Below, piece after piece: positions 10,088 to 19,759 of a stretch of DNA of 64,000 nt. The position numbers and the translations under genes were made by a program. The stretch covers positions 124,001 through 188,000 of the forward strand of contig CANTFK010000982.1 of the NCBI GenBank assembly GCA_947646735.1, given 5' to 3'. How positions within the stretch are numbered: the stretch's first letter is position 1; every line of letters starts with the position of its first letter. The notes under the pieces were generated by a model. The model searched no databases and was not told where the DNA came from. It worked only from the letters and a program-made list of their open reading frames with translations. Origin of the DNA: Peronospora farinosa (lineage: Eukaryota > Oomycota > Peronosporomycetes > Peronosporales > Peronosporaceae).

Positions 10088-10919
10088 GGTCGCGTCTTGA
10101 GTAGGAGAATGCAATATGACATTGCACACACGCAGTCACGTGTAGATTGGCCGACACACGATCATACCAAAGAGTGGACAGGTCGAAACGAACGGTTTCG
10201 AGTTTGTAGGTATGCGACGTCTTTGACGCTTCTTTTACGCTGCCATCAGCCACCTGTCCACACGAAGCGAGACATATGACATTACTTGCAGCGTCACCGA
10301 CAGACTTCGCCTATCAATGTCAATTCAGAGTGCGCTGTAGGAATGGATGCAGCATTGAGTACAATCACATTGTACTTCCAAGACAATTGATCGATGTCAA
10401 TTGATCAATGCTGTAGGTCCTTGTTCTCCCTCTTTCGACATTTCTGCTGGTCGGAAGGGCTTATTCAACGCGGGGCTTACCACAAAAAGTGAGGGGAGCC
10501 ACTTGCTCGACTACATTATGACTTCAACAGAAAAGTCCTTGAAGTCGGAGTGCAGCAAAGAAAGAGTATTTGCAAAACATGACAAGCAATTGAAACAAAT
10601 GGACGGATGGAAGACATCGAATGGATTCAAAGCCACCGCTAAGTGTTAACAATGTGAATGAAAATCCAAAACTGTTCGAATGAAATGTCGGTCGATACGG
10701 TAGTGCAGTCAACAAGTCAGAGCCCGTTGTCAAGCATACCGACATCTCTCACCCTCAATCACTTCCTCACGTCTCTGTTCGTGAGCTAATCCTGACTCGC
10801 TTTCACAAGTCCTTGGAATTGAGTGGAGCCAGCAATAATGACAACGTCAGAGACAAGGTTTTGAAGGTGAATGTGGAACTCAATTTGAGCCAATTTCTCA
10901 TCTTTCAAGTCGCTCCTTG
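10088..10919. other. Divergent intergenic region, left arm
   Basis: 832 bp between the zinc-finger frame (minus) and the SLC1-like gene (plus). I see no gene. It contains the largest difference I found between the arms: near 10421-10431 the left arm has a short CTCCCTC stretch where the right arm (about 23982-24002) has about ten extra bases. Confidence 0.5.
10896..10911 (+). promoter_or_regulatory. Possible oomycete initiator-like element
   Basis: TCTCATCTTTCAAGTC fits about 12-13 of 16 positions of the oomycete Inr consensus GCTCATTYYNCAWTTT. It lies only 8 bp before the ATG at 10920, which is close even for oomycetes. The same site occurs in the right arm at 23502-23517. Weak evidence. 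Confidence 0.3.
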
Positions 10920-12911
10920 ATGCCAATAGGCGTCTTTGCTGATTTTGTGGGCATGCGACCACCCGCGTCTGTCGTACGGATGGAGGAGGAGCAGCAGCGG
11001 GTTTTGCGAGAAGGCCACGACGACGACGACGACCAACCGAGTCAACACAATGACGACCAGCAACAACCGCGACCCCAGTCGACCAGCGACGGTTTGTTTG
11101 TGCCTACATCGCCCACAATGCTGCCCATTTCGCAGCATGTTCCACCCCAAGCACCCCCGCTACCCACGACTAACTATCTTCGCACCAATTTTACAACTGG
11201 AAGTCGTCCAACATCCACGAGCTCTGCAAACCTCCAGATAAGCCGTGATCTGGGCAGGGATGACATCCGAACCAACTTCATCACCAATCGCCAGCATTCA
11301 AATCCGGTAGCAGCTTTCATGAAGTCCAATACGCTTGGCAATACCGAAAGCAGCACTTCGTTGTTTGCTCCAACTGACTACGACGACGTTGAGCCTACAA
11401 CAATGCCTTTCATCTCCAGTACTGACTGTCGGGAGAAAAAGCGACCAGATCTGACTAAGAGCTATCTAGGCAACAGAAGCAATCTCAACGTATCGGCAAA
11501 GCACATGATCGTCGGAATCGTGGTCGGAGTCGCCCTTGGCATCGTATTCGCCCATGTCGGCGTGTCTGACATCGCGGCGCAGTGGATTTTGTTACCTGGT
11601 GACTTGTTCTTGCGAGCTGTTAACGCTCTCGTGGTGCCTTACGTGTTCTGCGCGGTGGCAGTGGCGGTAGGCGACATTGTGTTCATCGGCAAAGTCTCGA
11701 TCATTGGATTGCAAACACTTAAGATTTTCGCGACGGGGTGGGTGGTTTCGACGGTCGTGGGCATCAGTTTGGCCTTGGTCTTTCGACCTCTGTTCCGTCT
11801 CCCGAACAAGTTTGTTAGTCCTCACACTAACACAGTGAGGCTAACTTGTTCGAGCGGACTCAAGCTGGAGATGCTGACCAACAAGAGCATTACCTGCTCT
11901 TCCAATGCCACGGAAATGTCACTGGAAAATGCTTTCGTACTGGGCAACGTGCATAACGTGTTCGAGACGAACAGCAACGTGGTGATCCCGGAGCTGACTT
12001 TCAGTAAGCATCTGATCTTGACTCTGGAGTCTATGGTGTCGAACAACGTCTTTGCCTCGTTGGCAGACGGCGATCTACTGGCAATCATCGTCTTCGGTAT
12101 GGCGTTCGGCTCAATCGCAGGACGAAACTACTTTTCCAATACCCATCGTGTGAACTATTTGTACCTGGTGCTGATGCAGCTGCGCAACACTTTTCTCCTG
12201 GCCATGGAATGGCTCATCTGGACAACGCCTGTTGCCGTCGTCTCCATCATCGCCGGAGCTTTTGCGTCCAACCAGGCCGCTGTGAGCAATTTGCCCAAAG
12301 TTTACATGTTTCTTGTGGCTTGCGCCTTAGCCACAACACTGCAGATTTGGATCGTATACCCGTTCATCGTGTTCCTCCTCGCTCGCTGTAATCCATACCC
12401 CCACATGCACCACATGATTCGCTCGTACCTCTTCGCTTTCAGCTCTTCCTCGTCGCTGGCTACTGCTCCTGTGACTCTCAGCTGCATCCAGAAAGCTCGA
12501 GTGTGCTCACAGTCAATCGCCACGTTCGTAGTTTCTGTCGGTGTCCTTACGAACATGTCGGGCTCTGGATGGTACTATCCAGTTGGCATCATTTTTTTGG
12601 CGGAGTCATCCGGCAATGGTGACGAAATTACTTTCTTGCGCCTTGTAGCGATCTTCTTCCTAACGATCGTAGCGTGCGTCAGCACACCACCAGTTCCAAA
12701 CGGTAGCATGGTGGTTATGTCTACCATGTACAGAACTGTTTTTGGTGTGAACACATTGCCATCCACCTGGGCTCTCTATGTCGCATGTAGCTTTCTTGTA
12801 GACCGTCTATTGACCATCTGCAACGTCAATGACGATATTATGGCACTCAAGGTCATTGCCGAGAATACCGACGAAACGGTGGCAGACCATCAGCTTGGCC
12901 AGTGCAACTAG
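10920..12911 (+). CDS. SLC1/DAACS-family sodium-coupled symporter, left-arm copy
   Basis: Single exon, 663 residues from the ATG at 10920. A long polar cytosolic N-terminus (about 190 residues, with Gln and Asp runs) precedes a membrane domain with repeated hydrophobic segments, the first at about residue 196. Family landmarks: LFLRAVNALVVPYVFCAVAVAVGDI, Ser-rich HP1 SSSSSLATAP (about 507-516), NMSGSG in the place of NMDGT (about 545), HP2 PPVPNGSMVV (about 590) and the TM8 motif DRLLTICNVNDD (about 627). The family transports dicarboxylates or amino acids with Na+ or H+. Here the usual Asp of NMDGT is Ser, and the TM8 Arg that binds acidic side chains is Leu, so the substrate is probably not glutamate or aspartate. 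The extracellular loop between about 290 and 350 carries NKS, NAT and similar possible N-glycosylation sites. Confidence 0.88.
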   Translation: MPIGVFADFVGMRPPASVVRMEEEQQRVLREGHDDDDDQPSQHNDDQQQPRPQSTSDGLFVPTSPTMLPISQHVPPQAPPLPTTNYLRTNFTTGSRPTSTSSANLQISRDLGRDDIRTNFITNRQHSNPVAAFMKSNTLGNTESSTSLFAPTDYDDVEPTTMPFISSTDCREKKRPDLTKSYLGNRSNLNVSAKHMIVGIVVGVALGIVFAHVGVSDIAAQWILLPGDLFLRAVNALVVPYVFCAVAVAVGDIVFIGKVSIIGLQTLKIFATGWVVSTVVGISLALVFRPLFRLPNKFVSPHTNTVRLTCSSGLKLEMLTNKSITCSSNATEMSLENAFVLGNVHNVFETNSNVVIPELTFSKHLILTLESMVSNNVFASLADGDLLAIIVFGMAFGSIAGRNYFSNTHRVNYLYLVLMQLRNTFLLAMEWLIWTTPVAVVSIIAGAFASNQAAVSNLPKVYMFLVACALATTLQIWIVYPFIVFLLARCNPYPHMHHMIRSYLFAFSSSSSLATAPVTLSCIQKARVCSQSIATFVVSVGVLTNMSGSGWYYPVGIIFLAESSGNGDEITFLRLVAIFFLTIVACVSTPPVPNGSMVVMSTMYRTVFGVNTLPSTWALYVACSFLVDRLLTICNVNDDIMALKVIAENTDETVADHQLGQCN

Positions 12912-14654
12912 TACATTGTACATGCTGTTTGTTATAATTTTATACTGGGATAGCAGTCGTAGTGCTACTGATGTACAGCCCATATCATAATATCTCTTGA
13001 TACAACTCACGCACCTTGTAAGCAATTGCCCATAGTAATACCACGAGAATGAAGATCCGAGATAGTTTTTGTTTGCGTGTCAAGCGCCTATGTGCTAAGG
13101 AACATCAGGAGGTTGTGAGATCGTAGCACACTTTTGGAAAGAAGTGATCGTTCAAAACGGAGTTTTTCAAGGTAAGACTGCTTTGCTTACTTTTTCATAC
13201 TGAATCGTATGAGCTTATACGGATTCCAGGTGTTCTACTCTAGTCTCTTTGTTTGGATCGTAGCATGGTGTTTTTGGCTTGAGGTCCTGACAAGTGGAAA
13301 CAGCTTTGAGTGGACGCTTGTATGTTTTGGTACTCGGAAGTCAAGACGGAGTGATGAAACGATCTAAAGTGAAGGTGTCCGAGGACATCGGTCTTACCAA
13401 CATGATTGGGTTATGTGTCGCCTTGCAAAGACGTATGATATCCTGAATTGCGCTGTACAAAGCACAGCTTTGTCATTCCTGTAATCAATTCAGGACAAAT
13501 ACTGAAAACCCCAGCATACTTTCACACAGACTTTGTTGACCGATTCCCATCACATTTTTGCCAAAAGGAGCAAAAGGTTGACACTCCGAGATCTGTATGG
13601 GACCTCAGCCAGACTTGTAAGTGCAAAAAACTTTGTGTTCTACCCGTCGGTGTATTTGGCGAACTCTAAGTACACAAAGATGCTGGGTTGAATAGTTGAT
13701 TCCATGATGTGCTTATCTGTCCGTCATGACATCTTCCAAGGAAACGCTTTTTGGTCTCGATCGCGTCCGAGCTGTATACAGTCCTCGGCACTAAAACTTA
13801 CACGGATCGACCCGCTACTTCTACACTACTAGTGTTTTTATCATCATGACTACCATGACCGTCCTTTGAAGCACACTCTGATTACCGTAGCGAGACTATC
13901 CCGCCGTCCAAATTAACAACACGCTTAATCTCAATGTACGTCAGTTAACAAGTCAAAACAACACAATCCATGAAGACGTCATACTTTTTTTGATTTGTGT
14001 GCTCTTGGTACATGGCTAAACCAAAAGTAAATTTGTTAATGACAGCAATAGATCGAAGGCGTGACGAGTTACAGATGTGGACGAGCCGGTGATCCACCAA
14101 TACTTTATCACCTCCTTCATGTCGAATCGATGATCGGAATTCAAAACTAAAAGATGCCGTACAAGACCTTTTTGCTCCGATACTAAATAGTCGTCCAGCC
14201 GTCATCCATCAACTTCCAAGTTGCACGTCTTGATGTTCGCCATCATTTCGGTTGTCTGACCTTTTTTCCTTCCGAGTGGTAACCACACAGCAAATTGTTC
14301 AAATTTCTAGCACAAGATGCACCCTTTTCATCGTCTCAAACACATTGATTCGTTCGACGATATTCGAGTGCTTCTCGACTTGTCGTAATGCCGTAATCTT
14401 GGATTGGAACCTACTGGGGTCTGTCAGAAACCTTTTATTTCCATGCTACCAATGGTTCTACAAATGCGTTGCAATAGTCACAACATACTACCTCTGTATC
14501 AATTATCGTACTACGATTTAACTTGAAGAGTTTAACAAGAACATAGATATTACTACGCATTTATTCCGCCCTAAGTATTCCCTCTGTACATTGTAAAACG
14601 TCCCATTGACGATTGATTGTCTATTTTTGCAATGATCAGTAATGAACAGAGATT
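12912..14654. other. Intergenic, left arm (1.7 kb)
   Basis: No recognisable gene. One ATG-started 86-codon minus-strand frame at 13945-14205 (MTAGRLFSIGAKRS..., ending VFMDCVVLTC) is conserved in both arms, but that only reflects the duplication. It has no domain I recognise. Confidence 0.45.
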
Positions 14655-15311
14655 ATGGGTACCATGTACCATATAAAATGTGCACAATATCTAGTATGGC
14701 TACATTTTGATTTGACGTCGACAATTGTGATAATGACCGTAGCACCCGAGAAAATGGAGTTGGAGCTGCCACTGGCACCACGATCGCTATGGGATTTTAT
14801 CAGCATTTTGACACCTGTGATTAAATATTATGTGGCACTTTTGGTACTTTTCTTGGGAGCGCGTTGGTTTAATCAGCAGCTGAACAACGAGGCGACAGCA
14901 CAAGAAAAAGAGACGGAGAGACCCATTTTGTCTCCAGAATTGACCATTGAAAGCTCTGAAGAAGAAGAGATTAAAGAGCTTATGACAGATGGAAATCGAC
15001 TTGTTTCCTTGGACATGCAAAAGAGTCAAAAGACAAAGAATAGGACGAAGGAACTTTTTGATGGTCTTCGGAAAGTGGAACAAGAATTACGGGACAAAAA
15101 GGCCAAAGAAAACGACACGGATGATAGTGTGAGTTGGAATGAACTTCATTCTAGTATGTTACGACGTTACCAGGACAAATATCCAGACCACGGCCCACGG
15201 ATGGCAAATGCTGAGACGGACAAGTACAATGAAGAATTTAACGAGTTACTACGAAAGAACAACATTGATCCGAATGAGCTCAAGAGTCAAAACATTAACA
15301 AGACAAAGTAG
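14655..15311 (+). CDS. Single-pass membrane protein with charged coiled-coil tail, left-arm copy
   Basis: 218 codons from the first ATG; a better start may be the ATG at 14733 (MTVAPEKMELELP), giving 192 residues. One hydrophobic segment (IKYYVALLVLFLGARWF) follows a short N-terminus, so it is probably a tail-out, single-span protein. The rest is highly charged and helical: an acidic patch ESSEEEEIKELM, then LFDGLRKVEQELRDKKAKEND, consistent with a coiled coil, and a conserved-looking SSMLRRYQDKYPDHG segment. I do not recognise the family. It ends 53 bp before the stop of the convergent ZCCHC9-like gene. The reading frame is intact and identical in the right arm. Confidence 0.7.
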   Translation: MGTMYHIKCAQYLVWLHFDLTSTIVIMTVAPEKMELELPLAPRSLWDFISILTPVIKYYVALLVLFLGARWFNQQLNNEATAQEKETERPILSPELTIESSEEEEIKELMTDGNRLVSLDMQKSQKTKNRTKELFDGLRKVEQELRDKKAKENDTDDSVSWNELHSSMLRRYQDKYPDHGPRMANAETDKYNEEFNELLRKNNIDPNELKSQNINKTK

Positions 15312-15364
15312 ACAGAGAGAGGTACGTACTACCCATATCAATGTAGTGTATTCAAGTATTACGT

Positions 15365-16171
15365 CTAGAATCTAATCCGCTTGGTACCTGTCCGACTGCT
15401 TGTCTTGCTTATGGATTGTTTCTCGTCTTGACCGTCTTCTTCTTCTTCTTCCAGACTGAGCTGGAACGAGTCAAGGGCATCACCAGTATTGTCTCCATTG
15501 TTTTGATCCACAAAGTCCTCATCTTCGTCTGTGAACGTGGTCTTCTTGTTCTTTTTGGCACCACTGGTACCATCCGTTGAGATGTTTCCAACCGGACAGT
15601 CGCGCGCCAAGTGTTCAATACTCTTACAGAGTTTGCAGCAACCGCCTTTGGGGTAGACGCCCATAGTATTCTTGAGACACTTGCTGCTGAGATGACCTTG
15701 CTGGCCACACACAAAGCACGTGGCATAAGCAGCACCGCCATTCTCCTTGGGCTTAGAGCAGTCACGGAGACTGTGGTCGTCTGCACCGCAGTTAAAGCAT
15801 ACGGCTGCTTGCTGCTGCTGCTGACCGAAGCCGCCGCCATTGTTGTTCTGCGGACAATTATGCGACGTATGGCCACGTCGGCGACACTGAAAGCACGTCT
15901 TATTGAGGTCTCCAGCCGCACGGTTGGGGCAGTCCTGCTTGCGATGCGTTATCTCACCACATAACCAACAGCCGCTGTCGTTACTGTTGCTAGCGAACTG
16001 CGCCTCCTCCCGTTTGGCACGTATTTTAGCCACAATCTCTGCTCTTTTTTCACGTTTGGCCTGCTGTTTCTCGAGCTTAAACTGCTTTGCTTTAGCTTTC
16101 TTGGCTTTACGCAGTTCGCGTCGGTTCCGTAGAATCAGCTTGCGTTCTTCAGACACGATTTCCTCCACCAT
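15365..16171 (-). CDS. ZCCHC9-like CCHC zinc-knuckle protein (complete copy)
   Basis: 268 residues from the ATG at 16171 (MVEEIVSEERK); the frame extends upstream without an ATG. A basic helical N-terminus (LRKAKKAKAKQFKLEKQQAKREKR) precedes five zinc knuckles: CWLCGEITHRKQDC, CFQCRRRGHTSHNC, CFNCGADDHSLRDC, CFVCGQQGHLSSKC and CKLCKSIEHLARDC. The C-terminus is acidic (TDEDEDF, SLEEEEEDGQ) and ends in TKRIRF. ZCCHC9-type proteins bind RNA and are nucleolar in other eukaryotes. The inner breakpoint of the giant inverted repeat lies at 15565, inside this coding region, so the right arm carries only the last 66 codons. It starts 132 bp from the divergent metallophosphoesterase gene, implying a shared promoter region. 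Confidence 0.88.
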   Translation of the reverse strand: MVEEIVSEERKLILRNRRELRKAKKAKAKQFKLEKQQAKREKRAEIVAKIRAKREEAQFASNSNDSGCWLCGEITHRKQDCPNRAAGDLNKTCFQCRRRGHTSHNCPQNNNGGGFGQQQQQAAVCFNCGADDHSLRDCSKPKENGGAAYATCFVCGQQGHLSSKCLKNTMGVYPKGGCCKLCKSIEHLARDCPVGNISTDGTSGAKKNKKTTFTDEDEDFVDQNNGDNTGDALDSFQLSLEEEEEDGQDEKQSISKTSSRTGTKRIRF

Positions 16172-16303
16172 AATGTACAATACTAACTGAGCTCCTCGTG
16201 TTGGTTGGTCGGTAGTATTTTTCACTTGGTTTCAGTATGTGGATACACTGTAGCCTGTGAGAATTAATAAACAGTCAAACCGTCACGATCACGACTATAA
16301 GCC

Positions 16304-18100
16304 ATGAAGGTCGTGTGTGTTTCGGATACTCATGGACTGCATGAGAATGCACTGACCATTCCACCCGGTGATATCTTCGTTCATGCAGGTGATTTCACAG
16401 ATACAGGGAAACGTAGTGAAGTATTGGCGTTCAATGAGTTCCTAGGACGATTACCTCATCGGTATAAGCTCGTAATCGCTGGCAATCACGAGTCATCATT
16501 CGACCGTCAATTCTACCCGGAATACTGGCACCAATACGGCCATAAACAACAGTACGATCCAACTGAAGTGCGTGCTTTACTTACAAACGCACTGTATCTA
16601 GAGGATCAGGCGGTTCTGATTGAGGGCTACCTCTTTTACGGGTAAAATGATTGTAACACTTACAAGTTTAAAACGACACTTGCTAAGCTTCTGCTTTTTT
16701 CTGACTGCTGCAGTACACCATGGCAACCAGAATTTTGCAATTGGGCATTCAATTTGCCTCGTGGTGACGCTCTGCTGCGTCAATGGAGACTAATTCCAAC
16801 GGACACCGATGTGCTCGTGACCCACACGCCCCCAATGGGCCACGGAGACCTTGTAGGCTTTCAACGCGTTGGTTGTGCCGATCTACTACGTGAAGTGGAG
16901 AATCGAGTGCGGCCCAAGTTGCACGTCTTTGGACACGTGCATGAAGGTTACGGACGCAGTGTTAGTTCTGATGGAAAGATCACGTACTTGAACGCCTCCA
17001 CGTGCACTCACGACTACGAACCTGTAAATCCGCCCTTGGTGTTCGAGCTAACTGGGCCGCCAAAACGAGGCTGGTCCAACCACTCATTGTCGTTGACGAC
17101 TCCTTTGTCCATGAATAACTCGTCTATTCGTCGCAGCTTCAGCAGTAATGGTGTTAGCAACCTCAGCGGCCTTTTAAAAACTGATGATGGAGATATTGGC
17201 ACGGATACAGGGCTGCCGGATAAAGCACAACCAAAAGATTATGATTTGATGCTGCACGCATGGCTACGTCTTTGCTCTCACAAGCCCCAATTTCTTGAGA
17301 GACAAGAAGTGGAAACGTGCGAAAGCAATGAGACGAAGAACCTGTGGGAATTTCGTGTGGATGGTACGACTTCTGGGCTGCTATTTGAGAGCACGTTGAA
17401 ATTGCGCCCCGTGACGAATGTACAGAAGCGCGTCTTGCGGTATCTTTTCTCGCAAGGTTTCCGCAATAATTCCGACAACTACATGGGATTGAAGAGTCAA
17501 ACAGATGTAGTACAGATGAAGCAAGACGAGGTTGCAATTAAGAATGAAGATGACTGTGGAGTCAGGAAACCAACGAAGGAGCGGCAGAAGTATGGGATTT
17601 CTCGCCGTGTTACGGTGGCTGTTTTGGACGGTATTGACGAAGGCAAAGAAGGAATGTATCGCGAACACGTGCAACAGGCTCGTGTGGCGGCTGCTTCCCT
17701 AAGTAAATCGGGCGTGGAAGGCGCAGATGTTCAGTCTCGTCGTCTTGGACGAAACAAGACATTACAGCGCCGGTCAGCGGTACCGAAACTTGCTTCACTT
17801 ACTGAAGAGCCGAGTGAAGGCGAAGCATATTGCGCCAGCTCGGCAAGTACATTCGTACAGGGGGAAAATCCAAATGACAATGCTGCTGTTTCTAAGGCTA
17901 TCGTGACAACCTCACGCGTCGTCGAGTGCGTGTTGTGCAAGTATAAAGTTTCCGGTCACACTCATCCTGGTGTGCAGCCCACACCGCCCCCAGCTTTAGC
18001 AGAGACCTCTAGTGAATCAAATGAAGAGGGAAAGAAACCAAGTAAGTCGCGCTCTGAGATTGAGAACCCACCATTCAAGCGCTTGTCGTCCTGGTTCTGA
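16304..18100 (+). CDS. MPPED-like metallophosphoesterase with long C-terminal extension
   Basis: Two exons, 16304-16641 and 16714-18100, joined by a 72-bp GT-AG intron (GTAAAA...TGCAG) that restores YGTPWQPEFCNWAFN. Product 574 residues. All calcineurin-like metallophosphoesterase motifs are present: SDTHG (Asp8, His10), HAGDFTDTG (Asp30), GNHES, VTHTPP and FGHVHEGYG. The set and spacing match the MPPED1/2 (239FB) group of metal-dependent phosphodiesterases, about 300 residues. The following roughly 350 residues are extra: a stretch with LMLHAWLRLCSHKPQF and LRYLFSQGF, then a polar region and a short VECVLCKYKVSGHTHPG near the end that could bind metal. I do not recognise the extension. Only one copy exists because it lies in the spacer. 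Confidence 0.88.
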
Positions 18101-18848
18101 TAAAAAATGTTGAAGTGCGACCCAACATCAGTCCACAACCGCTAGCGAAGTACAATCAATGCAGACCAACGTATTTTTACTAGACCATGCCTCCGCTACA
18201 AAAAATAGTGCCCTGGAAGTATCACACAAGAAGAACACATTCCAGACTGGATACAGAATGTTCACGTTAACAGGGTGTTTGATACTGAAGTAGCCGCTCC
18301 AGCCTGGTTATGACCTAGGTCTTCGCTACTAGTGGAGGCCGCAGTACACGGTTGTTTCAGCGCTGTTTGTTTAAACGAACCATATAGTAGCAGAGCGATT
18401 TCCATGGTAGCCAAAGATGCCGTGATCCTTGTTGCCAAGACTAGTTTGTTAATGTCGGACTATTTTGATGTTGTGATGCGGCCTTGGTCGTATCAACCGC
18501 TGTAGCGAATGTAGCAGCTTTCATCAACAAATATCATAGGATCGTACTCGTTGATGTTGAGGAGCCGTTGGCCGGCCCCGTATGCACTAGCATGCACCAT
18601 CACACCTTTATAAATCTCCGAAGAAGAACTTTCTACTTCGACCTCCTCACGATAGTCTCGGTAAATCTGTTAGCAAGCGTATCACTATTACTGATAATCG
18701 AGGTCTTTACGTCGCTCTCCACTGCAATATCTGCATCAATATCGGCGGCCTCACTCCGGTACAGCAGTGCGACTTCGACCTCCTCATTAACGAGGAATCC
18801 TCATCTCTGGTGACATTCAATACAATCTCGATACACATGATGAGCAAT
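18101..18848. other. Spacer DNA with possible gene remnant on the minus strand
   Basis: No intact gene. On the minus strand, two coding-like stretches in different frames abut: about 18800-18640 (GFLVNEEVEVALLYRSEAAD...) and about 18657-18493 (EVESSSSEIYKGVMVHASAY...FVDESCYIRYSG, then stop). Both contain EEVEV from a repeated GAGGAGGTCGAAGT. They may be parts of a decayed gene; FVDES is faintly transposase-like, but that is too weak to name. Confidence 0.3.
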
Positions 18849-19049
18849 AGTGGTGCCAAAAAGAACAAGAAGACCACGTTCACAGACGAAGATGAGGACT
18901 TTGTGGATCAAAACAATGGAGACAATACTGGTGATGCCCTTGACTCGTTCCAGCTCAGTCTGGAAGAAGAAGAAGAAGACGGTCAAGACGAGAAACAATC
19001 CATAAGCAAGACAAGCAGTCGGACAGGTACCAAGCGGATTAGATTCTAG
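18849..19049 (+). pseudogene. ZCCHC9-like gene, 3' fragment
   Basis: The last 66 codons of the ZCCHC9-like gene (from SGAKKNKKTTFTDEDED to TKRIRF and stop), identical in sense to the left copy. All five zinc knuckles are missing. The upstream ATG at 18837-18842 could give a short fusion, but this is surely a truncated duplicate created by the inverted-repeat breakpoint. Confidence 0.9.
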
Positions 19050-19102
19050 ACGTAATACTTGAATACACTACATTGATATGGGTAGTACGTACCTCTCTCT
19101 GT

Positions 19103-19759
19103 CTACTTTGTCTTGTTAATGTTTTGACTCTTGAGCTCATTCGGATCAATGTTGTTCTTTCGTAGTAACTCGTTAAATTCTTCATTGTACTTGTCCGTCT
19201 CAGCATTTGCCATCCGTGGGCCGTGGTCTGGATATTTGTCCTGGTAACGTCGTAACATACTAGAATGAAGTTCATTCCAACTCACACTATCATCCGTGTC
19301 GTTTTCTTTGGCCTTTTTGTCCCGTAATTCTTGTTCCACTTTCCGAAGACCATCAAAAAGTTCCTTCGTCCTATTCTTTGTCTTTTGACTCTTTTGCATG
19401 TCCAAGGAAACAAGTCGATTTCCATCTGTCATAAGCTCTTTAATCTCTTCTTCTTCAGAGCTTTCAATGGTCAATTCTGGAGACAAAATGGGTCTCTCCG
19501 TCTCTTTTTCTTGTGCTGTCGCCTCGTTGTTCAGCTGCTGATTAAACCAACGCGCTCCCAAGAAAAGTACCAAAAGTGCCACATAATATTTAATCACAGG
19601 TGTCAAAATGCTGATAAAATCCCATAGCGATCGTGGTGCCAGTGGCAGCTCCAACTCCATTTTCTCGGGTGCTACGGTCATTATCACAATTGTCGACGTC
19701 AAATCAAAATGTAGCCATACTAGATATTGTGCACATTTTATATGGTACATGGTACCCAT
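19103..19759 (-). CDS. Single-pass membrane protein with charged coiled-coil tail, right-arm copy
   Basis: Same 218-codon product as at 14655-15311, with no amino-acid change; the likely start is the internal ATG at 19681. One membrane span near the N-terminus, then an acidic, helical, charged tail. Here its 3' neighbour is only the truncated ZCCHC9-like fragment, so the convergent partner is lost. Family not recognised. Confidence 0.7.
   Translation of the reverse strand: MGTMYHIKCAQYLVWLHFDLTSTIVIMTVAPEKMELELPLAPRSLWDFISILTPVIKYYVALLVLFLGARWFNQQLNNEATAQEKETERPILSPELTIESSEEEEIKELMTDGNRLVSLDMQKSQKTKNRTKELFDGLRKVEQELRDKKAKENDTDDSVSWNELHSSMLRRYQDKYPDHGPRMANAETDKYNEEFNELLRKNNIDPNELKSQNINKTK

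Larger units (their letters stand above)
5103..15565 (+). repeat. Left arm of giant inverted repeat (10,463 bp)
   Basis: The reverse complement matches 18849-29319 base for base apart from scattered substitutions and small indels. Paired coordinates sum to 34414 near the centre, 34413 over the transporter and 34423 over MCM9 and SSU72. The offsets come from a few small indels, including a 10-bp difference near 10421-10431. At least eight amino-acid differences separate the paired transporter and MCM9 copies, so the arms are very similar but not identical. Confidence 0.95.
15566..18848. other. Unique spacer of the giant inverted repeat (3,283 bp)
   Basis: Single-copy DNA between the two arms. 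It contains the 5' two thirds of the ZCCHC9-like gene, the metallophosphoesterase gene and about 750 bp without a clear gene. At the inner junction the two sides share only AGTGG before diverging. Confidence 0.9.

Noticed and set aside
10917..10919. TTG as the start of the SLC1-like gene, and GTG at 16225 for the ZCCHC9-like gene
   Set aside because: Nuclear genes start at ATG; the next codons in frame, ATG at 10920 and ATG at 16171, are used instead.
13945..14205. 86-codon minus-strand frame conserved in both arms
   Set aside because: Conservation only reflects the recent duplication, and no domain is recognised; mentioned in the intergenic entry and not called as a gene.
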